A stretch of DNA of 64,000 nucleotides, taken from contig CAVRRZ010000003.1 of assembly GCA_963723745.1 (NCBI GenBank), positions 143,124 through 207,123 on the forward strand, read 5' to 3'. The notes under the pieces are model-generated. The model was given only the letters and a program-made list of their open reading frames with translations. It had not been told where the DNA came from and made no database searches. Both the position numbers and the translations under genes were made by a program. Shown here piece after piece: positions 16,057 through 29,517 of the stretch. Each line of letters opens with the position of its first letter. Positions within the stretch are counted from its first letter, which is position 1. The stretch is from CAVRRZ01 sp963723745. GTDB lineage: Bacteria > Actinomycetota > Actinomycetes > Mycobacteriales > Geodermatophilaceae.

Positions 16057-19000
16057 ATGTCCAGGTCATGGCGGTTGTCGAGTGTCGTCGTCACCGTCGT
16101 CCTGACCGGGGCGGTGTTGTCCGGCGCCCCGGTCTCGGCGGCGGGGATCCCGCAGGGGTCGATCGTGGCGGAGGCGCCACCGGCGTGGACCCCGCACGTG
16201 CTCGACAACCAGGTCCGTGACCTCGAGCAGGTGGGCAGCCGGATCGTCGTGTCCGGCACCTTCACCCGGTTCCGGGACGCTCCGCCCAACGGCGGGACGA
16301 CGTTCGACCAGCGCTCGGTGTTCGCCTTCGCGGACCGCACCGGTGCGGTCGACCGCACCTTCCGGCCGGCGGTCAACGGCGTGGTCAACGCCGTCCACGC
16401 CGGTGCGAACAACACCGTCTACATCGGCGGCACCTTCTCCGCGGTCAACGGCACCACGATCAGCAACCTGGCTCAGCTGAACCTCTCGAACGGGCAGCTG
16501 ACCGGGTTCCGCCCGCCGGCGATCAACGGCGCGGTCAACGACATCGCGCTCGCCGGCAACCGCCTGATCATCGGCGGCGTCTTCAACACCGTGGGAGGCG
16601 TCGGGCACGGGGGGCTGGCCACGCTGAACGCGACGACCGGCGCCCGGGACCCGTACATGGGCGTCGACGTCAGCGGTCACCACAACTGGGACGGCACCGA
16701 CCGGACGGCCCGGGGCTCGGTGGGCGTCGAGAACATCGACCTCTCCCCGGACGGCTCGCGGCTGGTGGCCATCGGCAACTTCACCAGCGCCGACGGCCTG
16801 GCCCGCGACCAGGCCATGGTCGTGCGCATGAACGCCGGCGGTGCGTCCGTCGACCCGTCCTGGCGGACCGAGGTGTACGAGTTCCCCTGCTTCGCCTCGC
16901 GGTTCGACCACTACATGCGCGACGTCGAGTTCTCGCCCGACGGCTCCTTCTTCGCGATCGCGACCAGCGGTGGGGCGAACCCGGGCACCTGGTGCGATAC
17001 CGTCGCCCGCTTCGACACCGGCACCACCGGCAACGCCGTGATGCCCCGCTGGACCGGCTACAGCGGCGGTGACAGCACCTTCGCCATCGCCATCAGCGAC
17101 GTCGCCGTCTACGCCGGTGGGCACTCGCGCTGGCTGAACAACCCGACCGGCCGCGACTCCGCGCGCCCCGGCGCCGTGCCGCGGCCCAGCCTGGCCGCGC
17201 TCGACGTCCGCACCGGCGTCCCGCTGGCCTGGAACCCCGGCCGGCACCCGCGCGGCGTCGGCGTGCTGGCGCTGTTGCTCACCGAGAACGGCATGTACCT
17301 CGGCCACGACACCGAGTACCTGGGCAACCGGGAGTACGTGCGCCCGCGACTGGCCTACTTCCCGCTGGCCGGCGGTTCCCCGCCCGCGGCGGAGAGCCTG
17401 CGGTCCCTCCCGGCCACGGTGGTCATGGGCGGCCGGCAGACCGCGACGGGGACCGCGGGGACCGGCACCGTCGTCACCCGCTTCTTCGACGGGACGTCCC
17501 CCGGCGCGGACGGGACCGGCCCGACGGGCGGCCTGCAGTGGTCCCAGGTGCGCGGCGCGTTCATGGTCGGCAGCACCCTCTACTACGGCTACCCGAACCC
17601 CGACGTCGGCAACGCGTACTACCTGTATCGGCGCAGCTTCGACGGCACCACGTTCGGGGCGCCCACCGTGCTGAACCCCTACAGCGACCCCGAGTGGGAC
17701 ACCGTGTCCACCGGCAGCATCTGGGGCACCGCCTACTACGCGGGCTCGCCGGTCGACCTCTACGGGGAGCCGCTGTCGACGGTGACCGGCATGTTCTTCT
17801 CCGACGGCCGGCTGTACTACACCCGCGCCGGGTCGCCGGCGCTGCACTGGCGGGGCTTCTCCGTCGACAGCGGGATCGTCGAGGCGGAGGAGCACACCGC
17901 CGCCGCGAGCGGCTTCGGCGGCGTCGCGGGCATGTTCCTGTCCGGCGGCCAGCTCTACTGGGCGAACGCCGCCAACGGTGAGCTGCGCCGGACCACGTTC
18001 GCCGCCGGCGTGCCGGGCACGACTCGACCGTCGCGGCGCCCGGGCCCGCCGCCGGCGGCCGGGACTGGCGCACCCGGGCGATGTTCCTCGCCCCGGGAGG
18101 GCCGGCGGCCGACCCGGCCCCGACGGCGGCGTTCAGCTACGACTGCACCGACCTCGAGTGCAGCTTCGACGCCGGGAGCTCCACCGACCCGGGCGGCACG
18201 ATCACCTCCTACGCCTGGAGCTGGGGTGACGGCGCGCCGGACGGCGACGGCGAGACGGCCACGCACACCTTCCCGGCCGACGGCACGTACACCGTCGAGC
18301 TGACCGTCACCGACGACGGCGGCAACACCGACACCGACACGCAGCAGGTGGCGGTCACCGGAACGGCCGCGGAACCCTCGGACATCGCCTTCGTCGGAGC
18401 CGACGGGACGACGGCCCGCGGCATCACGTCGGCCACGGTGAGCGTGCCGGCGTCCGTCGAGGCCGGTGACGCCCTGGTGCTGGTCTCCTCGGTCAACAAC
18501 GCGACCACCGGCGTGCCCACCCCTGCCGGCTGGACGCTCGAGGACACGCGGGTCAGCGGCCAGATCGCCACGCGGGTGTTCTCCCGGGTGGCGACGGCGG
18601 GCGACGCGGGCGACGACGTGACGGTCACGCCGACGGGTCCGGCGAAGGTGACCCTGCAGCTGTCGGCCTACAGCGGCACCGCGGCCGACGACCCGGTCAC
18701 GGTCACCGGGGCCACCGACGGGGCGGGGACGTCGCACACCACCCCCACCGCGACCGCGGCCGCGGGCAGCTGGGTCGTGTCGGTGTGGTCGGACAAGCAG
18801 GCCTCGGCCCGCACGTGGACGCCGCCGTCGGGCGTCGCCGTCCGGAGCTCGGTCGGCGGCATCGGCACCGGTGACATCGCGACCCTCCTGGCCGACAGCG
18901 GCCCGGTGACGGCCGGCCAGGTCGGCGGGCTGACGGCCACGGTGGGCGCGTCGAGCAACCAGGCGACGATGTTCACCGTCGTCCTGGCGCCCGGGGACGG

Positions 19001-19910
19001 CGCGACGGTCGCCCCGCCGGCGGTCAACCAGCCGCCGGTGGCCGCGTTCGACTACTCCTGCTCCGCGCTCGAGTGCTCGTTCGACGCCGGCACCAGCACC
19101 GACGACGGTTCGGTGGTCGGGTGGGAGTGGTCCTTCGGTGACGGCGGCACGAGCACCGAGCCGTCGCCGACGCACACCTTCGCAGCGGCCGGCGACCAGG
19201 AGGTCACGCTCGTCGTGACCGACGACGAAGGCGCCACGGGCCAGACCACCTCCACCGTGCCGGTGTCCGCGGCACCCTCGTCCGAGGGCATCGGCCTGCG
19301 CGGCTCGGCCGGGACGGCGGCACGCGCCGTCAGCGACGTCTCGGTCGACGTGCCCGACTCGGTGCAGGCCGGGGACGGTCTGCTGCTGGTGCTGTCGACC
19401 AACTCGACGGTGCGCGGCACCGCGCCGTCGGGCTGGACCGAGGCCGGCTCGGTGACCGCCGCCGGTCGCAACCCCACGACGCAGGTCTTCACCCGGGTGG
19501 CGGGGACGGGTGAGGCCGGGGACGAGCTCACCGTCGCCCTGACCGGCCAGGCGAAGGTGACGCTCCAGCTGCTCGCCTACTCCGGCACCGACCCCTCGGA
19601 CCCGGTGGCCGCGCTGACCACCGCGACCGGGGGAGCCGGCACGTCGCACAGGACGCCGACCGCGACCGCGGCGGCGGGCAGCTGGGTCGTGTCGGTGTGG
19701 TCGGACAAGCAGGCCGACGAGCGGCAGTGGACGCCGCCGGCCCAGGCCACCGAGCGCAGCAACGTGGCCGGGATCGGCAGCGGTGACATCGCCACGCTGG
19801 TCGCCGACAGCGGCGGCCCGGTCAGCGGCGGGACCGTCGGCGGGCTGACCGCCACGGTGCCGACGCCGAGCAACCGCGCGACGATGCTCACCGTGGTGCT
19901 GTCGGACTGA
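16057..19910 (+). CDS. Secreted multidomain protein, paralogue 3: propeller-(PKD-module) x2, frameshifted
   Basis: The signal peptide (MSRSWRLSSVVVTVVLTG... to SAAG) and the propeller-like region match paralogues 1 and 2, including LAWNPGRHPRGVG. The malectin-like domain is absent: the propeller runs straight into the conserved middle region (about 17465-18090). PKD (18110-18360), module (18380-18995), PKD (19020-19270) and module (19285-19905) follow. The reading frame breaks at about 18018. Adding one C there restores GELRRTTFAAGVPG followed by HDSTVAAPGP, matching the paralogues, so I read across the break. It is either a sequence error or a recent pseudogene. It is the only frameshift I found before 32 kb. 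Confidence 0.75.
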
Positions 19911-19936
19911 CGGCGGCGGGGGGCTGCGCCGGGGAC

Positions 19937-19942
19937 TAGCCT
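19937..19942 (+). promoter_or_regulatory. Candidate -10 element upstream of mfd
   Basis: TAGCCT lies 69 bases upstream of the mfd GTG, after the end of paralogue 3. It matches the actinobacterial TAnnnT -10 pattern; no clear -35 is seen. Confidence 0.3.
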
Positions 19943-20010
19943 GGTCCTCCGGCCCCCACCGCACTCGGCGGTGCGTGCGTGGCCCCCGATCCGCTCAGGA
20001 GTGACAGCCC

Positions 20011-23580
<3,570 letters not shown>

Positions 23581-23593
23581 CCGGCCCCTCCGC

Positions 23594-23663
23594 GCGTTGC
23601 ACGGACTTCTCCTGCCGTGCACGGGCTGCAGCGCGTGCGATGCGGGAGAAGCGCGTGCAATGC
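23594..23663. repeat. 70-base imperfect palindrome, copy A
   Basis: The element fills the gap between mfd and the lipoprotein gene. Its two halves are near-complementary over the whole length around the centre GCTGCAGC, with ends GCGTTGCACG and CGTGCAATGC. It matches three other 70-base elements at 44647-44716, 56522-56591 and 57620-57689. Confidence 0.8.
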
Positions 23664-23734
23664 CGAGACGGCAGCGAGGCAACGCTCCGGTCCCAGTGCG
23701 CGGTGCGCGGGCCATGGTGTGGCAACCTCGCGGC

Positions 23735-24697
23735 GTGCAGATCCGTCGACTGACCGCGGTGGCCGCCGCCGGGATCGTTCTCCTGGGCCTGGCCGGTTGC
23801 CGCACCTCGCCCAGCGTCGCCGCCTACGTCGGCGACGAGCAGGTCACCGTGTCAGAGCTCGAGGCCGCCATCGATGCGCGCCTGGAAGACCCGGCGATCG
23901 CCGAGGTCGCCGAGGCAGACATGACGTCCTACACCCGCCGGGTGCTCACCGGGCTGGTCGAGGACGAGGTGCACGAGGCCGCCGCTGAGCGCTACGGCGT
24001 CGAGGTGACCGGCGACGACGTCCGTGACCGCATCGACGAGCTGCTCGGCGACGACGACCCCACCGCGGTGTTCGCCCAGCTCGCGTCGCAGGGCGTGAGC
24101 CGCCAGGACGTCTTCTCCAGCGTCGAGCAGCAGCTGGTGCGGCTGCGGATCGCCGAGGCGGAGGGCCTGGCCGCCGGGCTCGAGGAGGAGGCGCTGCGGG
24201 CACGCTACGAGGAGGTCGCGCCCGAGCAGGCCGAGTACTCGCTCGGCTACATCACGGTGCCCGACGAGGCCGCCGCCGACGATGCGGTCACGGCGCTGGA
24301 GGCGGACCCGGCGGCCTACGCGGAGCTCGCCGCGGAGTTCCCGGGTGAGACCACGCTCCCGGAGCCGCAGACGGTGCCGACGCAGGAGGTCCCGCCCCCG
24401 TTCGCGGAGCAGGTCGCCGAGGCCGAGGCGGGGAGCGCCTTCGCCGTTCCCGTCGACGGCGTCGACGGCGTCGTGGTCGTGTACGTCGCCGACGTGACCG
24501 TGCCGACGTTCGAGGAGCTGCGGCCCCAGCTGGAGCAGGAGACCGCCGGCCAGGCGGAGGAGGCGGTCCAGGAACTGCTGGACGACGTCCGCGAGGACCT
24601 CGAGATCGTGATCAACCCCCGGTACGGGACGTTCGACGACGGCGCGATCCGCGAGGGCGGCAGCGACGTGGTCGAGATCCTGGGCGCCGAGGGCTGA
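23735..24697 (+). CDS. SurA/PpiC-like chaperone lipoprotein
   Basis: GTG 23735 gives 320 residues with a lipoprotein signal (IRRLTAVAAAGIVLLGLAGC), whose lipobox LAGC makes the cysteine the mature N-terminus. The body resembles the SurA N-terminal helical domain: a short beta segment (VAAYVGDEQVTVSELEAAID) is followed by acidic helices, with a parvulin-like stretch in the C-terminal half (YSLGYITVPDEAAADDAVTA). It is probably an extracytoplasmic folding factor anchored to the membrane. The product is strongly acidic. It lies six bases upstream of mazG, so the two are likely co-transcribed. Upstream in-frame starts would run into the palindrome and lack a signal peptide. Confidence 0.75.
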   Translation: MQIRRLTAVAAAGIVLLGLAGCRTSPSVAAYVGDEQVTVSELEAAIDARLEDPAIAEVAEADMTSYTRRVLTGLVEDEVHEAAAERYGVEVTGDDVRDRIDELLGDDDPTAVFAQLASQGVSRQDVFSSVEQQLVRLRIAEAEGLAAGLEEEALRARYEEVAPEQAEYSLGYITVPDEAAADDAVTALEADPAAYAELAAEFPGETTLPEPQTVPTQEVPPPFAEQVAEAEAGSAFAVPVDGVDGVVVVYVADVTVPTFEELRPQLEQETAGQAEEAVQELLDDVREDLEIVINPRYGTFDDGAIREGGSDVVEILGAEG

Positions 24698-24703
24698 GCC
24701 GGC

Positions 24704-25630
24704 GTGCCGGTCGCCCTGGTCGTCAGGGTCAGCCCCCGGCTGCCCGGGCTGCTCGGCCCGGCCGGCTGGCGGGCCGTCACCGGCGACCGGCCGGTGGTCG
24801 CGCTTCCGGGTGCCGCGGCCACGGCGGCGGTGCTGCGGGCCGGCGGCGTGCCGGTCGGTGAGCTCCCGCACGACGCGGACGTGGTCTGCCTGGCCGGTCC
24901 GGACGACGACCTGCCTGCGGGCGTCCCCGTGGTCGACGGCGCCCCGGAGCCGCCCGGCGTCCGCCTGCTGGACGTCGTCTCGGTGATGGACCGGCTGCGC
25001 TCGCCCGGCGGGTGCCCGTGGGACGCCGAGCAGACGCACGCCTCGCTGCGCGGCTACCTGCTGGAGGAGGCGCACGAGGCCTACGACGCGATCGTCGACG
25101 ACGACGCGGCGGCGATGCGCGAGGAGCTCGGCGACGTGCTGCTCCAGGTCGCCTTCCACGCGCGGGTGGCCGCCGAGGCCGGTCCCGACCGGCGGTTCGA
25201 CGTCGACGACGTGGCCGGTGACCTGGTCGACAAGCTGGTGCGCCGCCATCCGCACGTCTTCGGCGATCGCTTGCCGGGCCATGCCCCCATCGACGTGGCT
25301 CAGGTCGAGGCGGGGTGGGAGGAGATCAAGAAGGCGGAGAAGCAGCGCCGCTCGCCCACGGAGGGCGTCTCGCGCTCGCAGCCGGCCGCCTCGTGGGCCG
25401 CCGCGCTGGTCCGCCGGGCCGGCCGCGCCGACCTGCCGCTTCCCGAGGCCGTCGTCCTCACCGAGACCAGCCCCGAGGAACTCGGGGAGCGGCTGCTCGC
25501 CGTCGTCACCGCCGCCGAGCAGCGCGGCTGGGACGTCGAGGACGCCCTGCGCGAGGCCGTGCGTCGCTACGCCGGCGAGCTCGACGCCGCGGCACACGCG
25601 TCGTCCGACCGAGCGGACCCGGTGGTCTGA
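24704..25630 (+). CDS. mazG: Nucleoside triphosphate pyrophosphohydrolase MazG
   Basis: The 308-residue product starts at GTG 24704. It hydrolyses NTPs or dNTPs to monophosphates and pyrophosphate, cleaning up damaged nucleotides. The metal-binding motif is present: LLEEAHEAYD near residue 120, then MREELGDVLLQVAFHA, preceded by the signature LRSPGGCPWDAEQTH. The first ~90 residues are an actinobacterial extension without a recognised function. The second, C-terminal MazG-like half is weaker. Its place between mfd and eno is conserved in actinobacteria. Confidence 0.93.
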   Translation: MPVALVVRVSPRLPGLLGPAGWRAVTGDRPVVALPGAAATAAVLRAGGVPVGELPHDADVVCLAGPDDDLPAGVPVVDGAPEPPGVRLLDVVSVMDRLRSPGGCPWDAEQTHASLRGYLLEEAHEAYDAIVDDDAAAMREELGDVLLQVAFHARVAAEAGPDRRFDVDDVAGDLVDKLVRRHPHVFGDRLPGHAPIDVAQVEAGWEEIKKAEKQRRSPTEGVSRSQPAASWAAALVRRAGRADLPLPEAVVLTETSPEELGERLLAVVTAAEQRGWDVEDALREAVRRYAGELDAAAHASSDRADPVV

Positions 25631-25914
25631 CCGCTGTAGCCGAGCACACGTCGCCCCGCGGGTGACGTGGGTGAGGGGCCTTCGTACGGTGGGGGACGAG
25701 CCCGCCCCAGGCGCGGGCGTGCCGCGAGGCCCTCGGCGCCCGCGGCCCGGCGCGAGACCGCGCCGCCGTCCCGACGCTGCACCCGAGCCCGCTCGCGCGT
25801 GCACCGAGAGGAGCGATCCCGCTGTTCCGCAGGTCTTCCCCGTCTGCGCCCGAACCGTCCACCCCCGATCCCTCGGCGCGGATCCTGTCCGCCGCCGAGG
25901 AGATGGAGGCACGC

Positions 25915-27093
25915 ATGCCCGCCGAGACCTGGCAGGTGCTGCTCGTCCTGGCCGGCGCGGCCGCCGTCGCGTGGCTCGCCGGTGTCCTGCTCGGCGCCCT
26001 CGTCGGCCGGCTCGCCCGGCGTTCGCCCGTGCTCGCCGACGTCTCCCGCCGCGGCCGGACGCCGCTCCGACTGCTCCTCGTCCTGGCGGTCGTCACCGGG
26101 CTGCTCGACGCGGCAGGAGGCGTCGGCAGCTGGCAGGCGCCGGTCGTGCACGGGCTCGGGCTCGCCCTGATCGCCACGGTCGGCTGGCTGGCGGCGGTGG
26201 CCGTGTTCGTGGTCGGCGACGTGGCCCTGTCGCGCTACGACGTGGGCGTCTCGGACAACCGGCACGCCCGCCGGGTGCGCACCCAGATCTCGCTGCTGCG
26301 CCGGCTGGCCGTCGTCGTCATCGGCGTGCTGGCCGCGGCCGCGATGCTGTTGACCTTCCCGGCGGCCCGGGCGGCCGGGGCGAGCATCCTGGCCAGCGCC
26401 GGTGTCATCTCGATCGTCGCCGGCCTCGCCGCACAGACGGCGCTGGCCAACGTCTTCGCCGGTCTGCAACTGGCCTTCACCGACGCGATCCGGGTCGACG
26501 ACGTCGTGGTCGTCGAGGGCGAGTTCGGCCGGATCGAGGAGATCACGCTGACCTACGTCGTCGTCCACGTCTGGGACGACCGCCGCATGGTGCTGCCGTC
26601 CACCTACTTCACGACGACGCCCTTCGCGAACTGGACCCGCACCGGCTCGGCGCTGCTCGGCGCGGTGGAGCTCGACGTCGACTGGACCGTGCCCGTCGAC
26701 CGCATGCGCGACGAGCTCGAGCGGCTGCTCGACGGCCACCCGCTGTGGGACGGCCGCACCGGTGCCCTGCAGGTGACCGACGCCGTCGGCTCGATGGTCC
26801 GGGTGCGGGCGCTGGTCAGCGGCCGCGACGCCGGAACACTCTGGGACCTGCGGTGCCACGTGCGCGAGGGCCTGGTCCGCTGGCTGCAGCAGGAGGACAC
26901 GGGCCTGCCGCGGGTGCGCGTGGAGAGCAGCGAGCGGGGGCGGACGACGGAGCCGGCGCAGGCCCCCGCGCTGTCGCGGGATTCGGCCGTGTTCTCCGGC
27001 AGCAGTGAGGGCCGCGCGCGCTCGGCGGCGTTCACCGGGCCGACGGCCCAGGAGCTGGCCGACCGCCGTGATTCGGTCCGCGCCGGCCGGTGA
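25915..27093 (+). CDS. MscS-family mechanosensitive channel
   Basis: ATG 25915 is preferred (392 residues) because GGAGG sits five bases upstream; ATG 25903 would place its own GAGGAG against the start codon. Four hydrophobic segments lead into the pore-lining helix ASAGVISIVAGLAAQTALANVF and the beta domain (AIRVDDVVVVEGEFGRIEEI, then MVLPSTYFTTTPFANWTR), which is the MscS core. It would release solutes on hypo-osmotic shock. The last ~80 residues are charged, low in complexity and probably cytoplasmic. The 284 bases before it hold no other gene. Confidence 0.9.
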   Translation: MPAETWQVLLVLAGAAAVAWLAGVLLGALVGRLARRSPVLADVSRRGRTPLRLLLVLAVVTGLLDAAGGVGSWQAPVVHGLGLALIATVGWLAAVAVFVVGDVALSRYDVGVSDNRHARRVRTQISLLRRLAVVVIGVLAAAAMLLTFPAARAAGASILASAGVISIVAGLAAQTALANVFAGLQLAFTDAIRVDDVVVVEGEFGRIEEITLTYVVVHVWDDRRMVLPSTYFTTTPFANWTRTGSALLGAVELDVDWTVPVDRMRDELERLLDGHPLWDGRTGALQVTDAVGSMVRVRALVSGRDAGTLWDLRCHVREGLVRWLQQEDTGLPRVRVESSERGRTTEPAQAPALSRDSAVFSGSSEGRARSAAFTGPTAQELADRRDSVRAGR

Positions 27094-27140
27094 GACACCG
27101 CGTCGGCGCGCGGCTGACGAGCGGGATTCGCGCGGCTGGC

Positions 27141-27146
27141 TAGGCT
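27141..27146 (+). promoter_or_regulatory. -10 element of eno, implying a leaderless transcript
   Basis: TAGGCT ends seven bases before the eno GTG, and no ribosome-binding site lies between them. The transcription start would coincide with the start codon, as is common in actinobacteria. Confidence 0.55.
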
Positions 27147-27152
27147 GCCCTC

Positions 27153-28439
27153 GTGGCGAGCATCGATGCAGTAGGCGCGCGGGAGATCCTGGACTCGCGC
27201 GGAAACCCCACGGTTGAGGTCGAGGTCGCCCTCGACGACGGGACGATCGCGCGCGCCGCGGTCCCCAGCGGCGCCTCCACCGGCGCCTTCGAGGCCGTCG
27301 AACTCCGCGACGGCGGTGACCGCTACGGCGGCAAGGGTGTGACCAAGGCGGTCGACGGCGTCCTCGACGTCATCGGCCCCGAGCTGGTCGGCTACGACGC
27401 CAGCGAGCAGCGGCTCATCGACCAGCAGCTGATCGACCTCGACGGCACGCCGGACAAGTCGCGGCTGGGCGCCAACGCCATGCTCGGCGTGAGCCTCGCC
27501 GTCGCCAGGGCCGCGGCCGACTCCGCCGGCCTCCCGCTGTTCCGCTACGTGGGCGGCCCGAGCGCGCACGTGCTGCCGGTGCCGATGATGAACATCCTCA
27601 ACGGCGGCGCCCACGCCGACAGCAACGTCGACGTCCAGGAGTTCATGATCGCGCCGATCGGCGCCGCCACCTTCACCGAGGCGCTGCGCTGGGGCACCGA
27701 GTCCTACCACTCGCTCAAGTCGGTGCTCAAGAAGGAGGGCCTGTCCACCGGCCTCGGCGACGAGGGCGGGTTCGCGCCGAGCCTGTCGAGCAACCGCGCC
27801 GCGCTGGACCTGATCGCCCGCGCCGTCGAGCAGGCCGGCTACACCGTCGGCGACGACGTGGTCTTCGCCCTCGACGTCGCCGCCACCGAGTTCCACTCCG
27901 ACGGCGGCTACGCCTTCGAGGGCAAGACCCTGTCCTCCGCCGACATGGCCGAGTACTACACCGGCCTCGTCGATGCCTACCCGATCGTCTCGATCGAGGA
28001 CCCGCTCGACGAGGAGGACTGGGACGGCTGGGTCGCGCTCACCGCGGCCCTCGGCGACCGGGTGCAGCTCGTCGGCGACGACCTGTTCGTCACCAACCCG
28101 AAGCGGCTGGCCGACGGCATCGCCCGCAAGGCGGCCAACGCCCTCCTGGTCAAGGTCAACCAGATCGGCACGCTCACCGAGACCCTCGACGCGGTCGCCC
28201 TGGCCCACCGCAACGGCTACCGCTGCATGATGAGTCACCGCTCCGGCGAGACCGAGGACACCACGATCGCCGACCTCGCCGTCGCCACCGACTGCGGCCA
28301 GATCAAGACCGGTGCCCCGGCCCGCAGCGAGCGCGTGGCCAAGTACAACCAGCTGCTGCGGATCGAGGAGGAGCTCGACGACGCGGCCCGCTACGCCGGC
28401 GCCGGCGCCTTCCCGCGGCTGGGCTCCGCCGGGCGATGA
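27153..28439 (+). CDS. eno: Enolase
   Basis: The 428-residue, full-length product starts at GTG 27153. It converts 2-phosphoglycerate to phosphoenolpyruvate in glycolysis. Visible motifs are the N-terminal AREILDSRGNPTVEVEV, the loop VPSGASTGAFEAVELRD, the metal ligands in VSIEDPLDEEDWDGW and LVGDDLFVTNPKRL, and the signature SHRSGETEDTTIADLAVAT. Its stop overlaps the next start (ATGA), beginning a four-gene coupled operon. The same operon is found in mycobacteria. Confidence 0.98.
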   Translation: MASIDAVGAREILDSRGNPTVEVEVALDDGTIARAAVPSGASTGAFEAVELRDGGDRYGGKGVTKAVDGVLDVIGPELVGYDASEQRLIDQQLIDLDGTPDKSRLGANAMLGVSLAVARAAADSAGLPLFRYVGGPSAHVLPVPMMNILNGGAHADSNVDVQEFMIAPIGAATFTEALRWGTESYHSLKSVLKKEGLSTGLGDEGGFAPSLSSNRAALDLIARAVEQAGYTVGDDVVFALDVAATEFHSDGGYAFEGKTLSSADMAEYYTGLVDAYPIVSIEDPLDEEDWDGWVALTAALGDRVQLVGDDLFVTNPKRLADGIARKAANALLVKVNQIGTLTETLDAVALAHRNGYRCMMSHRSGETEDTTIADLAVATDCGQIKTGAPARSERVAKYNQLLRIEEELDDAARYAGAGAFPRLGSAGR

Positions 28440-29017
28440 GTTCGGTGCGCGGCCGGCGGATCGGTTCCCCGGCCGACGGACGGCGCACCGCCCGGCCGCC
28501 GCGGACCACCGCCACCGGTCCGGTCCGGGGGCTGGCTCCGCGGCGGCCCGGGCAGCGCCGCTCGGTGCGCCGTCCGGCCCGCACGGCCGCGGCCGCGCCG
28601 CTCGCGCGTCGCCCGCTGTTCACCGGTCGCGCGGTGCTGCTCGGCGCGCTGGTCCTGCTGCTCGCGCTCACCCTCGCCGGCCCGATCCGTCAGTACCTGG
28701 CCGGTCAGGCCGAGCTGGTCCGGCTGGCAGCGGAGGGGGACGCGCTCGAGCAGCGCGCCGCCGACCTGCAGGAGCAGCTGGCCCGGCAGGCCGACCCGGA
28801 CTGGATGCGGCGCGAGGCGAGGGAGCGGCTCACGTACGTCCTGCCCGGGGATCGCCTGGTGGTCGTGGTCGACGGCGAGACCCGCGGCGAGGAACCCGGT
28901 CCGCTCTCCCCGTTGCCCGGGTCGCAACCGGAACAGCCCTGGTACGAGGCGCTGCTCGACTCCGTCGCCGTGGCCGACGGCGACCGTCCCGACCCCGACG
29001 CGGAACCGGCCGGATGA
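28436..29017 (+). CDS. FtsB/DivIC-like septum formation initiator
   Basis: The 193-residue product has a long basic, proline-rich cytoplasmic tail (1-60), one membrane segment (LLGALVLLLALTLAGPI, about 67-83), and a short coiled coil (AELVRLAAEGDALEQRAADL). It then has the characteristic segment RREARERLTYVLPGDRLVVV, typical of the DivIC/FtsB family that bridges FtsL and FtsQ in the divisome. The C-terminus is acidic and extracytoplasmic. It overlaps eno by four bases and the next gene by four bases. The long N-terminal tail is usual in actinobacterial members. Confidence 0.88.
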   Translation: MSSVRGRRIGSPADGRRTARPPRTTATGPVRGLAPRRPGQRRSVRRPARTAAAAPLARRPLFTGRAVLLGALVLLLALTLAGPIRQYLAGQAELVRLAAEGDALEQRAADLQEQLARQADPDWMRREARERLTYVLPGDRLVVVVDGETRGEEPGPLSPLPGSQPEQPWYEALLDSVAVADGDRPDPDAEPAG

Positions 29018-29517
29018 GAGAGCCGGTCACCGAGACCGACCGAGAGACCGTCGCGCGCCAGCTCGGCCGCCCGCCGCGAGCGCTGGTCGCCGTCGCCCAC
29101 CGGTGCCCCTGCGGGCAACCCGACGTCGTCGAGACCGCGCCCCGCCTCGAGGACGGCACGCCCTTCCCGACCCTGTACTACCTGACCTGCCCGCGGGCCA
29201 CGGCGGCCGCGAGCCGGCTCGAAGCCGCCGGCCGGATGAAGGAGTGGCAGGCCGAGCTGGGCACGAACCCCGAACTCGCCGCCGCGTACCGCGCCGCCCA
29301 CGAGCAGTACCTGGCCGAGCGCGACGCCCGTGACGTGCTGCCCACCCGCACGACCGCCGGTGGCATGCCCGACCGGGTCAAGTGCCTGCACGCGCTGGTC
29401 GCGCACGCCCTGGCAGCGGGCCCCGGCGTCAACCCGATCGGCGACCGGGCGGTCGCCGAGATGGGGGAGTGGTGGGCGGCCGGCCCCTGCGCCCAGCCGC
29501 CGGACGACGGCGCATGA
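29014..29517 (+). CDS. DUF501 protein
   Basis: The 167-residue product starts at ATG 29014, overlapping the previous stop. It matches DUF501 as found between the septum protein and ppx in actinobacteria: VAHRCPCGQPDVVETAPRL, then FPTLYYLTCPRATAAASRLE and VKCLHALVAHALAAGPGVNP. Conserved Cys and His residues (CPCG, CP, CLH, AH) suggest a metal site. Its function is unknown. Translational coupling on both sides suggests a shared role with growth and envelope control. Confidence 0.88.
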   Translation: MREPVTETDRETVARQLGRPPRALVAVAHRCPCGQPDVVETAPRLEDGTPFPTLYYLTCPRATAAASRLEAAGRMKEWQAELGTNPELAAAYRAAHEQYLAERDARDVLPTRTTAGGMPDRVKCLHALVAHALAAGPGVNPIGDRAVAEMGEWWAAGPCAQPPDDGA

